A stretch of DNA of 39,871 nt from Acidobacteriota bacterium (lineage in GTDB: Bacteria; Acidobacteriota; Terriglobia; Bryobacterales; Bryobacteraceae): positions 1 to 39,871 of the forward strand of contig SYLY01000168.1 in NCBI GenBank assembly GCA_005808475.1, given 5' to 3'. This document shows, piece by piece, positions 25,713 to 34,508 of the stretch. The position numbers and the translations under genes were made by a program. The first letter of the stretch is position 1, and each line of letters opens with the position of its first letter. Under the pieces are notes generated by a model. The model was given only the letters and a program-made list of their open reading frames with translations. It was not told the origin of the DNA and did not search any database.

Positions 25713-26114
25713 ATGACTCCGATGAATCGCCGAAACACCTTGAAGACCCTGGCGGCCGCGGCCGCCGGTTCCGCCGCCATCCCCGCCGATGCCGCCGCCA
25801 ACCCGATCCAATTGCACGTCGACCTCGAGGTCGACATGGCGAAGGAGAAGGAGATGCTGAACAACTTCAAGACGACGTTTCGTCCGGCCATCTCCAGGCA
25901 GCCGGGCTTTGTCGACGTGAAGCTGATGAAGCTGCGCAAGGCGCTGATGGGCAATGCGCCGGGTTCGTTCAACTACCGCCTGCTGATCAGCTTCCAGACC
26001 GAGGAGCTACGGCTGAAGTGGGTGGCGAGCGACGACCACCAGAAGGCGTGGCCCACCATCGAGAAAAACCTGAAAGGCGCCAAGCTCGGCGTGCTGCTCT
26101 ACGATATCGCCTGA
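25713..26114 (+). CDS. Tat-exported antibiotic-biosynthesis-monooxygenase-like small protein
   Basis: The 133-residue product carries a twin-Arg signal (M-N-R-R-N-T-L-K followed by an Ala-rich stretch). A dimeric alpha/beta-barrel-like domain then has F-R-P-A-I-S-R-Q-P-G-F-V-D-V-K-L and a strand-rich end (Y-R-L-L-I-S-F-Q, V-L-L-Y-D-I). This resembles the ABM fold. Function is unknown. ATG 25713 follows the kinase stop by one base; ATG 25722, which starts directly at MNRRN, is an equally good choice. Its 3' end overlaps the convergent malQ stop by 16 bases. Confidence 0.7.
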   Translation: MTPMNRRNTLKTLAAAAAGSAAIPADAAANPIQLHVDLEVDMAKEKEMLNNFKTTFRPAISRQPGFVDVKLMKLRKALMGNAPGSFNYRLLISFQTEELRLKWVASDDHQKAWPTIEKNLKGAKLGVLLYDIA

Positions 26115-28225
26115 GCGCCCAGCCGCTTTTCACGCGCCAGCCGGTTGCGGAACATCGCCGCCATGTCGCGAGCCCTGGGATTCGTCCGTAACTCCTCGAC
26201 GGTGAACGACATCTTGCGCCGCCAGTTCGGATACTGCCATGTGGTGCCGGGCAGGTTCTGCTGGTGGACCTCCTTGGTGAGATCCTCCTGATTCACGGTC
26301 ATCAATAACGACGGTGTGGCCGCCAGAAAGCCTGTGATCGCGTCGTGCAGTTCGCCCGACAGCACCGGCCAGTGGGCGGCCTCTTCCGGGTATCGCGGAT
26401 GGAGAAACCCGCCGTCGCGCAACGCGTCGAACATGCGCTTCTTGTCCTGCGCGCGGAACCAGACGGCCTGGCGGTAGGAATCGTGGTCCGGGAACAGGCC
26501 CAGTTCCCGCCGCGTTTCGATGTCCTGGCCGGACCAAAAGCCGGCGAGGGTGGGAAGGTCGTGGGTGGTGGAACTGACGAGCGCTCGATCGGGGTAAGCC
26601 GCGGCCGGTTGCATCGATCCGTCGCCGCGCTTTTCGAAGTAGAACAGCCGGTAGCTGAGCACGCCCGCCGCGTCGAGAGCCTCGCGCATATAGGGTTCGA
26701 TCGTGCCCAGATCCTCTCCGACGATCATCGCCTTGTTGCGATGGCTCTCGAGGGCGAGCACGCCCAGCAGGTCCTGGTGATAGTCGCGCACGTAGGCGCC
26801 TTCCGTGGCATCGTACCCGTCCGGGATCCAGTAGAGCCGGAACAGGCGCATCACGTGATCGATGCGCAGGGCTCCGCCGTGCCGGGCCGCCTTGCGGATG
26901 GTCTCGGCGAACAGGCGGTAACCGTCTGCGCGGTGCGCGTCGCGGTTCGGCGGCGGAAAGGCCCAGTCCTGGCCCTTCGGCGCGAAATCGTCGGGGGGCG
27001 AGCCGACGCGGCATCCCTCGACGAAGAAGGCGCGGTGCGCCCACAACTCGGATCCGCAACGGTCGGTGGCGAGCGGAAGATCGTGGAACAGCCCGATCTC
27101 GAGTCCCTTCTCCACGGCGTAGGCCTGCGCCTCGGCGGCCTGGGAATCCACCAGCCATTGGACGTACTTGAAGAAATCGACGACGGGCGCGTGCCGCTCG
27201 CGGAACCGCGCCACGGCCGGGGACGCCGGGTCCCGGAACTCCTCCGGCCAATCGGGCCAGATCCAGACATCGGGATCCTGCGAGTGAAGATACTCGTCCA
27301 GCGCGCAGTAGGTGGCGAAGCTGTCGAGCAGATCGCCCTCCGCGCCGCAATAGCGGCGGAAGTCCGCCGCGCGCTCCGAGCCGGCTTCGAGTTCCTGGCG
27401 TTGGAACCGGTCCCACAGCAGGCGCAGGAAGCGCAGCTTCAACTGGGCCACGCGCTCGTATTCGACGAACTCGGCGTTGTTGCACGCCTCGATCTCGGCG
27501 AGCGCCGGCCCGTGGCCGCGCAGGGCGGTGGCGGCGGGACAGGCGGCCAGGTCGGGCACGCGGTCGATGTCGAGGTAAAGGAAGTTGCGGTAGTAACTGC
27601 TGCTCGGCAGGTACGGGCTCGTGTTGTACGGCTGCCGGTTGTGGATGGCGTGGAGCGGATTGAGCGCGATGTAGGAGCCGCCCAGATCCTCCGCCACCCA
27701 GTCGATCAAGCCGCGGAGCGCGGTGAAATCGCCGCAGCCCCAGGTGTTCGCCCCGCGCAATCCGTACAGGCTCACCGCGACGCCCGCTCGCCGCTCGCCT
27801 TTTTCGAGCGCCGGTGGAAGCCAGGCCCGCTCCGGGCACACGATGAGCCGCGTGCGGCCCTCGCGCGCGCCGTCGCGAATGACGACGTCGTGATAGCCTT
27901 GCGGCAAGTGTTCGGGCAGCGTGACGAAGCGATCGGCCGTTAGCCGGTAGCGGCGTTCGGAGCTGTCCTCGAGCCGCACGGCGACGTCAACGGGTCCTTC
28001 GGTCCGCGCGCCGATCACGGCGGGCTGCCGCGTTTCGGCGATCACCAGCGCCGGATCGCAGAATGGCGGGGCCGTCCGGGCCGGATCGCCCAAGGGACGC
28101 AGCAGGGCGCGGCGCAGTTGGTCCGATGTGGGACGATACGTCCCGCCGATATCCCAATAGCCGTCGACGATCCCGGCGGCGCGAGCGGCTTCGGCCAGCG
28201 GATCCGCTGGGACGGGAGAAGTCAT
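26099..28225 (-). CDS. malQ: 4-alpha-glucanotransferase (amylomaltase, GH77)
   Basis: The 708-residue enzyme transfers maltodextrin units between alpha-1,4-glucans in the cytoplasm. GH77 landmarks are visible: [25 protein letters not shown] (nucleophile Asp, about residue 455), G-E-D-L-G (acid Glu, about 501) and S-T-T-H-D-L-P-T (third Asp, about 553). An N-terminal domain of about 150 residues precedes the barrel, as in E. coli MalQ. ATG 28225 has AAGG a few bases upstream; an open extension to 28276 was rejected since it lies in the shared promoter region with nuoB. It fits with the glucosidase of this window in alpha-glucan use. Confidence 0.94.
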   Translation of the reverse strand: MTSPVPADPLAEAARAAGIVDGYWDIGGTYRPTSDQLRRALLRPLGDPARTAPPFCDPALVIAETRQPAVIGARTEGPVDVAVRLEDSSERRYRLTADRFVTLPEHLPQGYHDVVIRDGAREGRTRLIVCPERAWLPPALEKGERRAGVAVSLYGLRGANTWGCGDFTALRGLIDWVAEDLGGSYIALNPLHAIHNRQPYNTSPYLPSSSYYRNFLYLDIDRVPDLAACPAATALRGHGPALAEIEACNNAEFVEYERVAQLKLRFLRLLWDRFQRQELEAGSERAADFRRYCGAEGDLLDSFATYCALDEYLHSQDPDVWIWPDWPEEFRDPASPAVARFRERHAPVVDFFKYVQWLVDSQAAEAQAYAVEKGLEIGLFHDLPLATDRCGSELWAHRAFFVEGCRVGSPPDDFAPKGQDWAFPPPNRDAHRADGYRLFAETIRKAARHGGALRIDHVMRLFRLYWIPDGYDATEGAYVRDYHQDLLGVLALESHRNKAMIVGEDLGTIEPYMREALDAAGVLSYRLFYFEKRGDGSMQPAAAYPDRALVSSTTHDLPTLAGFWSGQDIETRRELGLFPDHDSYRQAVWFRAQDKKRMFDALRDGGFLHPRYPEEAAHWPVLSGELHDAITGFLAATPSLLMTVNQEDLTKEVHQQNLPGTTWQYPNWRRKMSFTVEELRTNPRARDMAAMFRNRLAREKRLGAQAIS

Positions 28226-28238
28226 GAGGGACCTTTCA

Positions 28239-28267
28239 TTGTAGCGGTTCGCCCGCTGTGGGATAAT
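28239..28267 (+). promoter_or_regulatory. Putative promoter of nuoB, implying a very short leader
   Basis: TTGTAG (28239-28244) and GATAAT (28262-28267) are separated by exactly 17 bases; the -10 differs from the consensus at one base. The nuoB ATG is at 28277, about 3 bases past the expected start of transcription. No Shine-Dalgarno sequence precedes the ATG, which would fit leaderless or near-leaderless translation. Confidence 0.45.
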
Positions 28268-28276
28268 CGGCAACAT

Positions 28277-28831
28277 ATGGATCTTCGTGAATACCGCCCC
28301 GGTTTGGATGTCGTCGAGGGATTATTCGACAAAGCGGACGCCGAGCCGGCGGGCGAGTTCGAGGATTCGATCGTACTCACCACGGTGGACAAGGCGATCA
28401 ACTGGGCGCGCAAGAACTCGATCTGGCCGATGACGTTCGGCTTGGCCTGTTGCGCGATCGAGATGATGGCGATGAGCGCGTCGCGCTTCGACATCTCGCG
28501 ATTCGGCGCCGAGGTGTTTCGCGGATCCCCGCGCCAAGCCGACCTGATGATCATCGCCGGCCGTGTGTCGAACAAGATGGCGCCGGTGATCCGCAAGCTG
28601 TACCAGCAGATGCCGGAGCCGCGGTGGGTGATCTCGATGGGCGCGTGCGCCACGTCCACGGGCGTGTTCAGCAACTATGCGCTGATCCCGGTGAATCAGG
28701 TGATCCCGGTGGATGTCTACGTCCCCGGATGTCCTCCCCGGCCGGAGCAGTTGATCTACGCGATCACGCTGTTGCAGCAAAAGATCGAGAAGGAACGCGG
28801 CACCACGCTGCGCGTTCTGAACCTCGACTAG
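28277..28831 (+). CDS. nuoB: NADH-quinone oxidoreductase subunit B
   Basis: NuoB holds the terminal 4Fe-4S cluster N2 of complex I at the quinone site. The 184-residue product has all four ligands: Cys58 and Cys59 (L-A-C-C-A-I-E), Cys124 (S-M-G-A-C-A-T-S) and Cys152 (V-P-G-C-P-P-R-P-E). Typical blocks [12 protein letters not shown] and G-R-V-S-N-K-M-A-P are present. Its length is near that of other NuoB proteins. No further nuo gene is in the window; it is flanked by malQ and flaG, so it is separated from the main operon or is a second copy. The open frame continues upstream into malQ, but the ATG used matches family starts. Confidence 0.95.
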   Translation: MDLREYRPGLDVVEGLFDKADAEPAGEFEDSIVLTTVDKAINWARKNSIWPMTFGLACCAIEMMAMSASRFDISRFGAEVFRGSPRQADLMIIAGRVSNKMAPVIRKLYQQMPEPRWVISMGACATSTGVFSNYALIPVNQVIPVDVYVPGCPPRPEQLIYAITLLQQKIEKERGTTLRVLNLD

Positions 28832-28868
28832 TTTCCCCTCTCACGGGGCGGTCCGCCGGCCGATATGA

Positions 28869-28900
28869 CCTTCGAGCGGAACGTCGATTCCGTTCGAGGG
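28869..28900 (+). promoter_or_regulatory. Leader hairpin touching the flaG ribosome binding site
   Basis: A 13-pair stem with two G-U pairs (28869-28881 with 28888-28900) has the six-base loop CGTCGA. Its 3' arm ends in GGG, which is also the start of the GGGAGG Shine-Dalgarno at 28898-28903, six bases before the flaG ATG. Folding would partly hide the site, so translational control is possible. No GGA is in the loop, so it is not a standard CsrA hairpin. Confidence 0.45.
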
Positions 28901-28909
28901 AGGTCCAGT

Positions 28910-29200
28910 ATGGAGATCTCGATGCCGAATCCGGCCGCGGCCGAACTGGCGCGCGCGGCGTGGACGGCGGAGGCCAAGACGCCGGAGATGCGAGCCGAGA
29001 GCCGGGAATTGATTCGCGCGGTGAAGAAGCTCAACGAAGCGGAGAAGTTCGGCAAGGACAGCGAAATGACGTTCCTGCTCGACCGCGAAACGGGAAGGCC
29101 GGTGGTGCGAATCATCGACAAGCGCACGAGGGAAGTGATTCAGCAATTTCCCCCCGAATATGTCCTGCGCCTGGCCGATGAGTTGGAACTGAGGCGCTGA
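28910..29200 (+). CDS. flaG: FlaG-family flagellar protein
   Basis: The 96-residue product has an Ala-rich N-terminal part and the FlaG core: M-T-F-L-L-D-R-E-T-G-R-P-V-V-R-I-I-D followed by V-I-Q-Q-F-P-P-E-Y-V-L-R-L. FlaG proteins affect flagellar filament length and often neighbour fliD and fliS. ATG 28910 is chosen because GGGAGG lies six bases upstream. FliS follows 38 bases later on the same strand, so the two form a flagellar pair. No flagellin or fliD is in the window. Confidence 0.88.
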   Translation: MEISMPNPAAAELARAAWTAEAKTPEMRAESRELIRAVKKLNEAEKFGKDSEMTFLLDRETGRPVVRIIDKRTREVIQQFPPEYVLRLADELELRR

Positions 29201-29238
29201 GAGCCGCCGGCGAACGAGCGGCGCGCCCAGGAGGATCG

Positions 29239-29679
29239 ATGTATCAGGCACGGCAGACTTATCGGGAAAACCAGATATTGCAAGCCGACCCGCTCGAACT
29301 GGTGCGGCTGCTTTACCGGGGCGCGATCGAGGCGATCGGCCATGCGCGCCGCCACGTGCGCGAAGGCGCGATTCGCGACCGCAACCGGCAGATCGGGCGG
29401 GCGAGCGAGATCGTCAACGAACTGACCGGTTCGGTGGATCGCGACCGCGGCGGCGAGGTCGCCGCCAACCTGCTGCTGCTCTACGACTACATCCAGGGTC
29501 TGCTCCACGACGCCAATTTCCGGCAGGCGGAGGAGCCGCTCACCGAGGCCGAGCGGCTCATGTCGACGCTACTCGAGGCCTGGGATCAATGCCAGCCGCA
29601 ATCCGCCCCGGCAGGTCAGAGCTTCGCCGCCACGGCCGTGGATGCCGGTGCGCGGACTCCCGTCAGCGTGAGCTGCTGA
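29239..29679 (+). CDS. fliS: Flagellar export chaperone FliS
   Basis: The 146-residue helical protein starts Y-Q-A-R-Q-T-Y-R-E-N-Q-I-L and contains D-P-L-E-L-V-R-L-L-Y-R-G-A-I-E-A-I and a later L-L-L-L-Y-D-Y-I block, both typical of FliS. FliS binds the C terminus of flagellin in the cytoplasm and stops early polymerisation before export. The last 25 or so residues form a polar tail without homology. The ATG has AGGAGG four bases upstream. It forms a pair with flaG. Confidence 0.93.
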   Translation: MYQARQTYRENQILQADPLELVRLLYRGAIEAIGHARRHVREGAIRDRNRQIGRASEIVNELTGSVDRDRGGEVAANLLLLYDYIQGLLHDANFRQAEEPLTEAERLMSTLLEAWDQCQPQSAPAGQSFAATAVDAGARTPVSVSC

Positions 29680-29724
29680 CGCCGGGGGCGGCGCGGTAGA
29701 ATCGTAGTTCGGCCGCCGAGTGTA

Positions 29725-29770
29725 CCTCGCGCGCCGGACGCGATCCTGGCCGGGGACGCTTCTCGCGAGG
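29725..29770 (+). promoter_or_regulatory. Inverted repeat reaching the Rpn-like gene's ribosome binding site
   Basis: A perfect 7-base inverted repeat (29725-29731 CCTCGCG with 29764-29770 CGCGAGG) spans the leader. Its right arm overlaps the GAGGAGG Shine-Dalgarno at 29767-29773, five bases before ATG 29779. The loop is 32 bases. It may be chance in GC-rich DNA, or a weak translational control. Confidence 0.25.
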
Positions 29771-29778
29771 AGGTGTCC

Positions 29779-30687
29779 ATGAAGTTGCTGCAGTATGAAG
29801 TCGTGGTCCGCGACGCGCTTACACGCGGTGGATCCAGTCTATTGGGACTGCTGGCGGGCGGCGGGAAGGTCGGCAAAGCGCTCGACGGGAATGTGGCGAT
29901 GGTGGACAGCCGCGTCGCGGACCTGTTCTTCGAACTCGGACGGCGCGGGCTGCTCCACATCGAGATTCAGAGTGGCAACCACCGGCGAATGGCGCACCGC
30001 ATGGTCGTCTACGGAGTGTTGGGAGCGCTGAAGTACCGCAAGGATCGCGTGTGGCAGGTGGTCCTGTACATCGGCCGCCGCCGGCCTTCAATGCCGCGCG
30101 ATCTGGACCTGGGAGCGATCAAGGGCAGCTTCACGCTGGTGGACATCCGGGACATCGAAGCCGGGGCGTTCCTGTCATCCGGGAACCCGGCGGACCTGGT
30201 GCTCGCACTGCTGGCCGGCGGCGGTACCGGCAAGCTGCGCGAGATCGTGACGCGGGTCGCCACGCTGGATGGCGAGGACCGGTCGCGGGCGGTGGCGCAA
30301 CTGATCGTGTTGGCAGGCTTGCGTGGCGTTTCGGAAAGTCTCAAAATGGAGTTCGAGGAGGTTGGCGTGAGGATCAGCATCGACGACAACGTGATTCTGC
30401 GGGAGATCCGCGACACCGGCTTCGCGACCGGGAAAGCGGAAGGCAAGGCCCAAGGGCTCGCGGAAGGCAAGGCGGAAGGCAAAGCGGAAGGCAAAGCGGA
30501 AGGCAAAGCCCAAGGACTCGCGGAAGGCGAGGCGAAGCTGCTCGGCCGCCTGCTGAGCCGCAAGTTCGGGGAACTGCCACAGTGGGCCCGGCAACGGCTC
30601 GGTAAGGCGACTCCGGACCAGATCGACCGTTGGAGCACCGGCATCCTCACCGCATCCACACTCGAGGGAGTCATCGGCCGCCGCTGA
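29779..30687 (+). CDS. Rpn-family PD-(D/E)XK nuclease / putative transposase-like protein
   Basis: The 302-residue product has a nuclease-like N-terminal half (V-D-S-R-V-A-D-L-F-F-E-L, then H-I-E-I-Q-S with the core Glu-x-Gln, R-M-V-V-Y-G-V-L-G-A-L and W-Q-V-V-L-Y-I-G). A repeat of A-E-G-K units follows near residues 220-253, then a helical tail (L-L-S-R-K-F-G-E-L). This order is standard for Rpn/YhgA-like proteins, which in E. coli show RecA-independent recombination-promoting nuclease activity. ATG 29779 has GAGGAGG five bases upstream; GTG 29773 is less likely. No inverted repeats or target duplications typical of an insertion sequence were seen. A broken relative lies at 5.5-6.3 kb. Confidence 0.75.
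   Translation: MKLLQYEVVVRDALTRGGSSLLGLLAGGGKVGKALDGNVAMVDSRVADLFFELGRRGLLHIEIQSGNHRRMAHRMVVYGVLGALKYRKDRVWQVVLYIGRRRPSMPRDLDLGAIKGSFTLVDIRDIEAGAFLSSGNPADLVLALLAGGGTGKLREIVTRVATLDGEDRSRAVAQLIVLAGLRGVSESLKMEFEEVGVRISIDDNVILREIRDTGFATGKAEGKAQGLAEGKAEGKAEGKAEGKAQGLAEGEAKLLGRLLSRKFGELPQWARQRLGKATPDQIDRWSTGILTASTLEGVIGRR
30436..30537 (+). repeat. Tandem 12-base coding repeat (A-E-G-K units)
   Basis: The unit GCGGAAGGCAAA and close variants repeat in frame about seven times. Two A-Q-G-L variants bracket a core of four A-E-G-K units. It lies inside the Rpn-like gene and makes a long polar helix linker. Such repeats can expand or contract by slippage without shifting frame. Confidence 0.85.
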
Positions 30688-30725
30688 TCGCTCGCGCGAT
30701 TCGTGGCATCATGGCGAGACACGCC

Positions 30726-31910
30726 ATGAAGATCACCGCCATCGAAACGTTCGTGCTGCTCGACCCCGGCTACGACCCGTCGGCGTGCTCGTCCGCCCAG
30801 GACGACATCGTCGTGCTGGTGCATACCGACGAAGGCATCACCGGAATCGGCGAGGTCGACACCAATCCGTGGGTCGCGCAGACCATGATCCACGCGCGCG
30901 GAACCCACGTGCTTGGGCTCGGTTTGGCGGAGATGCTGCTCGGCCAGGATCCTCTTCAGCCCGAGGCGCTCTGGGACCGCGCGTACACGGGGAGCTTGAT
31001 GACCGGCCGCCGCGGCCTGGGTATCTGTGCCATGGGCGCGCTCGACATGGCGCTGTGGGACATTCGCGGAAAGGCGCTCGGGCAGCCATGCTGGAAGCAA
31101 CTCGGCGGCGCCGCCAAGCCCTCCATTCCGGTCTATGCGTCGCTTTTGCCCACCGGCCGCACCGTCGCCGAATATCGCGATTCGCTCGCGGCCAAGGCGC
31201 GGCAAGCCAAAGAGCTCGGGTTCCGGGCAGGGAAGATGGAGATCTGCGTCAAGGGACCGTATTCGCATAACGGCATCCAGGCCGGCGACGACGCGATCGT
31301 CGAGATCGCAACGGCGTGCCGCGAGGCCGCCGGTCCCGAATTCGTGATGATGGTGGACGTTTGCTACTGCTGGTCGAACGCCAAGGAAGCGCTCGCGGTC
31401 CTGCGGCGGCTCGAGCCGCTCGACCTGTTCTTCCTCGAGACGCCCCTGCAATTGGACGATCTCGATGGCCATGCCTATTTGCACGATCATTCGCCGGTGC
31501 GGATCGCCGCGGGAGAGTTGCAGAACACCCGGTTCGAATTCCTCGATCTGATGGATCGCGGCAAGATCGATGTCGCGCAGCCCGACGTGGGGCGAGTGGG
31601 CGGAATCACCGAGGCGCGCCGGGTCTGCGATCTGGCGCGTGATCGAGGCCGCCTGATCGTGCCTCATTGCTGGAAGACGGGGATTGGTATCGCGGCGTCC
31701 GCTCATCTCAGCGCGGCGACGGCGCACTGCGCCTATATCGAATTCCTGCCGGCGGCGCTGGCCGAGTCGCCTCTGCGCCGCGATCTGGTCGTCGAGGAGT
31801 TGCGGCTGGTGGGCGGAGCGACGCCGCTGCCGCAGAGTCCGGGTCTCGGCATCGAGTTGAATCGCGAAGCGCTCGACCGGTACACGGTGGCCCATCAGGT
31901 CTCCCGGTGA
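30726..31910 (+). CDS. Enolase-superfamily (mandelate racemase subgroup-like) sugar-acid dehydratase
   Basis: The 394-residue protein starts M-K-I-T-A-I-E-T-F and has the superfamily fold. Metal ligands are visible as Asp in M-M-V-D-V-C-Y (about 210), Glu in F-L-E-T-P-L (about 237) and Glu in A-G-E-L-Q-N (about 263). An Asp in Q-P-D-V-G-R-V-G-G and a His in V-P-H-C-W-K-T-G supply the usual His-Asp pair. The first base motif reads K-M-E rather than K-x-K, so one Lys is replaced. It likely dehydrates an aldonate or aldarate; the substrate is unknown. The downstream transporter start overlaps its stop (GTGA) and an aldehyde dehydrogenase follows, which supports a catabolic operon. ATG 30711 is a possible alternative start. 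Confidence 0.85.
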   Translation: MKITAIETFVLLDPGYDPSACSSAQDDIVVLVHTDEGITGIGEVDTNPWVAQTMIHARGTHVLGLGLAEMLLGQDPLQPEALWDRAYTGSLMTGRRGLGICAMGALDMALWDIRGKALGQPCWKQLGGAAKPSIPVYASLLPTGRTVAEYRDSLAAKARQAKELGFRAGKMEICVKGPYSHNGIQAGDDAIVEIATACREAAGPEFVMMVDVCYCWSNAKEALAVLRRLEPLDLFFLETPLQLDDLDGHAYLHDHSPVRIAAGELQNTRFEFLDLMDRGKIDVAQPDVGRVGGITEARRVCDLARDRGRLIVPHCWKTGIGIAASAHLSAATAHCAYIEFLPAALAESPLRRDLVVEELRLVGGATPLPQSPGLGIELNREALDRYTVAHQVSR

Positions 31911-33118
31911 ACGCCCCACGAGGGATGCCGCCGCGCGTGGTGGCGCTGCTGTTCTCGCTCGCCGTCATCAGCTATTTCGACCGCACGGTGCTGTCGATCG
32001 CGGCTCCTTCCATCATGCGCGAGTTCGGACTCGGCGAAGTCCAGATGGGCTGGGTCCTTTCGGCCTTCCTGTGGAGCTACGCGCTTTGCCAAATTCCCGG
32101 CGGGCGGTTCGCCGACATCCACGGACCGCGTAAGACGCTGGCGGCGATGGCCGGCGGATCGGGGCTGTTCACAGCGTTGATGGCGGCGGGCAACTCGGCG
32201 GGGGCGTTCGCCGCGCTGCGGCTGGGATTCGGCGTCGCCACCGCGCCCCTGTTTCCGGCGGTGAATCGGGCGAACGCGTCCTGGTCGCTGCCGGCGCAAC
32301 GGTCTCTGGTGCAGGGGTTGGTGGCGTCCGGCGCCGGACTCGGCAGCGCGCTGTCGCCGCTTGCGGTGTCGTGGATCGTGGAAAAGTCGGGCTGGCGCGC
32401 CGCCTTCGTCTTCGCCGGAGCCTTGGCGATGGCCGCGGGCTGGATCTGGTGGCGCTTCGCGGGCGATCCTCCCTCCGCGCCGCCGCCGGAAGTGGCCCGC
32501 GGAAGCTGGAGGGCGCTGCTCGGCGACAAGAGCCTGCTGCTGCTCACGCTCGGATTCACGGCGCTCGACTACTACGAGTACATCTTCTTCTACTGGATTT
32601 ATTACTATCTCGGCGAGGTGCGGAAGATTCCGCCGCGGGAGAGCGCGGTCTACACGACGATCCTGTTCCTCGCCTGGCTGGTCATGGCTCCTTTGGGCGG
32701 ATGGGCGGCCGCGCGAATGTCGCGTGCGTGGGGGCGCAAGACCGGAATGCGCGCCGCGGCGATGGGCTCGATGGCGGGGAGCGCGGTGTCGTTGTTCGTG
32801 GGCGTCTCTTCCGAGGACGTGACCTGGGCGGTGGTATTCATCTCGCTCGCGTTCGGATTCGCCGCCAGCGCCGACGTCAACTACTGGGCCGCCACGATCG
32901 ACGTAATGGGCGCGCGGGCCGGAGCGGCGGGAGGCGTCCTCAACGGGGGCGGGAACCTGGGGGGCGCGGTTGGCCCGGTGCTGACTCCAATGATCGCATC
33001 CTGGTTCGGATGGTCCGCCGGACTCTACTTCGGAGCGGCGCTCGCGCTGGCCGGCGCGCTAATCTGGTTGTTCATCGATTTCGACAAGCATGACCACCCA
33101 CCAGCAACTCTACATTGA
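31907..33118 (+). CDS. MFS transporter, ACS-like (organic anion / sugar-acid) family
   Basis: The 403-residue protein has 12 hydrophobic segments. It has the ACS-family signs [13 protein letters not shown] in helix 1, [12 protein letters not shown] and P-G-G-R-F-A-D near the first loop, and F-P-A-V-N-R later. Relatives carry hexuronates, galactonate and glucarate with protons. GTG 31907 overlaps the dehydratase stop by four bases; ATG 31925 is an alternative. Its 3' end overlaps the aldehyde dehydrogenase start by 29 bases. Position strongly suggests uptake of the dehydratase's substrate. Confidence 0.88.
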   Translation: MNAPRGMPPRVVALLFSLAVISYFDRTVLSIAAPSIMREFGLGEVQMGWVLSAFLWSYALCQIPGGRFADIHGPRKTLAAMAGGSGLFTALMAAGNSAGAFAALRLGFGVATAPLFPAVNRANASWSLPAQRSLVQGLVASGAGLGSALSPLAVSWIVEKSGWRAAFVFAGALAMAAGWIWWRFAGDPPSAPPPEVARGSWRALLGDKSLLLLTLGFTALDYYEYIFFYWIYYYLGEVRKIPPRESAVYTTILFLAWLVMAPLGGWAAARMSRAWGRKTGMRAAAMGSMAGSAVSLFVGVSSEDVTWAVVFISLAFGFAASADVNYWAATIDVMGARAGAAGGVLNGGGNLGGAVGPVLTPMIASWFGWSAGLYFGAALALAGALIWLFIDFDKHDHPPATLH

Positions 33119-34508
33119 CGGCGGCTGGCAAACGCCGGCCGGAGCGGGGATGATCCCCGTGACTTCCGCTTCCACCGAGGAGACGATCGGCCAGGTCCCC
33201 GAAGGCACGGCCGCCGACGTCGACCGCGCCGCCGAGGCCGCCCGCCGTGCGTTCGACGGCGGCTGGGGCGAAACGCCCGTGGAAGAGCGGGCCGCGTGGA
33301 TCGAGAAACTCGCCGGCGCGCTGAAGGATCGCATGAAGGCGGTGGCGCGCACGATCGCCGGCGAGGTCGGGACGCCGATCGCGATGGCGACGAGCGTTCA
33401 GGCCGGGCTGCCGGTGATGGTTACGCAGTCCTACGCCACGCTGCTGCGCGAATCCAAATTCGAGGAGCAGATCGGGAATTCGCTGATCGTGCGCGAGCCG
33501 GTGGGCGTGGTGGGAGCGATCACGCCGTGGAACTACCCGTTGCATCAGATCATGGCGACGATCGCTCCGGCGTTGGCCGCCGGTTGCACGGTGGTGCTGA
33601 AGCCGAGCGAGGTGGCGCCGCTCAATGCGTTCCTGCTGGCCGAAGCGGCCGAGTCGATCGGGTTGCCAGCCGGTGTTCTGAACATCGTGACCGGTTACGG
33701 TCCCGTGGTGGGCGAGGCGATCGCGACGCATCCGCTGATCGACATGGTGAGCTTCACCGGATCCTTGCGCGCCGGCAAGCGCGTGATGGCTCTGGCGGCG
33801 GAGACGGTCAAGCGAGTGACGCTCGAGCTGGGCGGGAAGTCCGCGAACGTGATCCTGGACGACGCTCCGTTCGAGAAGGCCGTTTCCGCGGGCGTGAAGA
33901 ACGCTATGCTCAATTCGGGGCAGACATGCTCGGCGTGGACTCGCGCGATCGTACCTCGGGCGCGCCAGGAGGAGGCGATCGAGATCGCCAAGGCAACGCT
34001 GGCGGCGCTGAAGGTGGGCGATCCGTTCGACCCGGCGTCCAAGCTCGGGCCGCTCGTGTCGGCGAAGCAGCGCGAGAGAGTGGAAGGCTACATCGCGACG
34101 GGCAAGGCCGAGGGCGCGCGTTTGGCGTCCGGCGGCGGCCGTCCGGCGGGCCTGGACAAGGGCTACTACGTCGAACCTACGCTATTCGCGGACGTGCAGT
34201 CGAAGATGACGATCGCGCAGGAGGAGATCTTCGGGCCGGTGGTCTCCGTGCTGCCTTACGACACCGAGGCCGAGGCCATCGCGATCGCCAACGATAGCAT
34301 CTATGGACTCGCCGGCGGCGTCTGGTCGGCCGACGCGGACCGCGCGCTCGGCGTGGCTCGGAAGATCCGCACCGGGCAGGTCGACATCAACGGCGGCCGC
34401 TTCAACGCGCTCGCCCCGTTCGGCGGATACAAGCAATCGGGCGTGGGGCGGGAGTTGGGGCGGTTCGGTCTGGAGGAGTACCTACAAGTGAAGGCGATCG
34501 CCCGGTAA
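33090..34508 (+). CDS. NAD(P)-dependent aldehyde dehydrogenase
   Basis: The 472-residue enzyme has the ALDH landmarks: I-T-P-W-N-Y-P-L (cofactor site), K-P-S-E, S-F-T-G-S, the general base Glu in L-E-L-G-G-K-S (about 245) and the catalytic Cys in N-S-G-Q-T-C-S (about 279), with P-F-G-G-Y-K-Q-S-G near the end. It oxidises an aldehyde to an acid. As third gene after a sugar-acid dehydratase and transporter it may act on a semialdehyde or a sugar aldehyde. It starts inside the transporter gene's 3' end. Its stop touches the stop of the convergent mannonate-dehydratase-like gene with no gap. Confidence 0.92.
   Translation: MTTHQQLYIDGGWQTPAGAGMIPVTSASTEETIGQVPEGTAADVDRAAEAARRAFDGGWGETPVEERAAWIEKLAGALKDRMKAVARTIAGEVGTPIAMATSVQAGLPVMVTQSYATLLRESKFEEQIGNSLIVREPVGVVGAITPWNYPLHQIMATIAPALAAGCTVVLKPSEVAPLNAFLLAEAAESIGLPAGVLNIVTGYGPVVGEAIATHPLIDMVSFTGSLRAGKRVMALAAETVKRVTLELGGKSANVILDDAPFEKAVSAGVKNAMLNSGQTCSAWTRAIVPRARQEEAIEIAKATLAALKVGDPFDPASKLGPLVSAKQRERVEGYIATGKAEGARLASGGGRPAGLDKGYYVEPTLFADVQSKMTIAQEEIFGPVVSVLPYDTEAEAIAIANDSIYGLAGGVWSADADRALGVARKIRTGQVDINGGRFNALAPFGGYKQSGVGRELGRFGLEEYLQVKAIAR

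Noticed and set aside
29680-29702. TAGAAT as a -10 element for the Rpn-like gene
   Set aside because: The -10 is reasonable, but at 16-18 bases spacing the upstream hexamers match the -35 consensus poorly, so it was not listed as a feature.
29761-29773. CTCGCGAG palindrome as an operator
   Set aside because: The palindrome is short, GC-rich and overlaps the ribosome binding site; chance occurrence is likely and no regulator gene is nearby.
30436-30537. Short regular repeats considered as a CRISPR or satellite array
   Set aside because: The units are 12 bases, have no spacers and are in frame within a protein gene, coding for an A-E-G-K linker typical of Rpn-like proteins.
30009-31919. 636-codon minus-strand frame antisense to the Rpn-like and dehydratase genes
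   Set aside because: It spans two genes and the gap between them; composition and lack of motifs mark it as a shadow.
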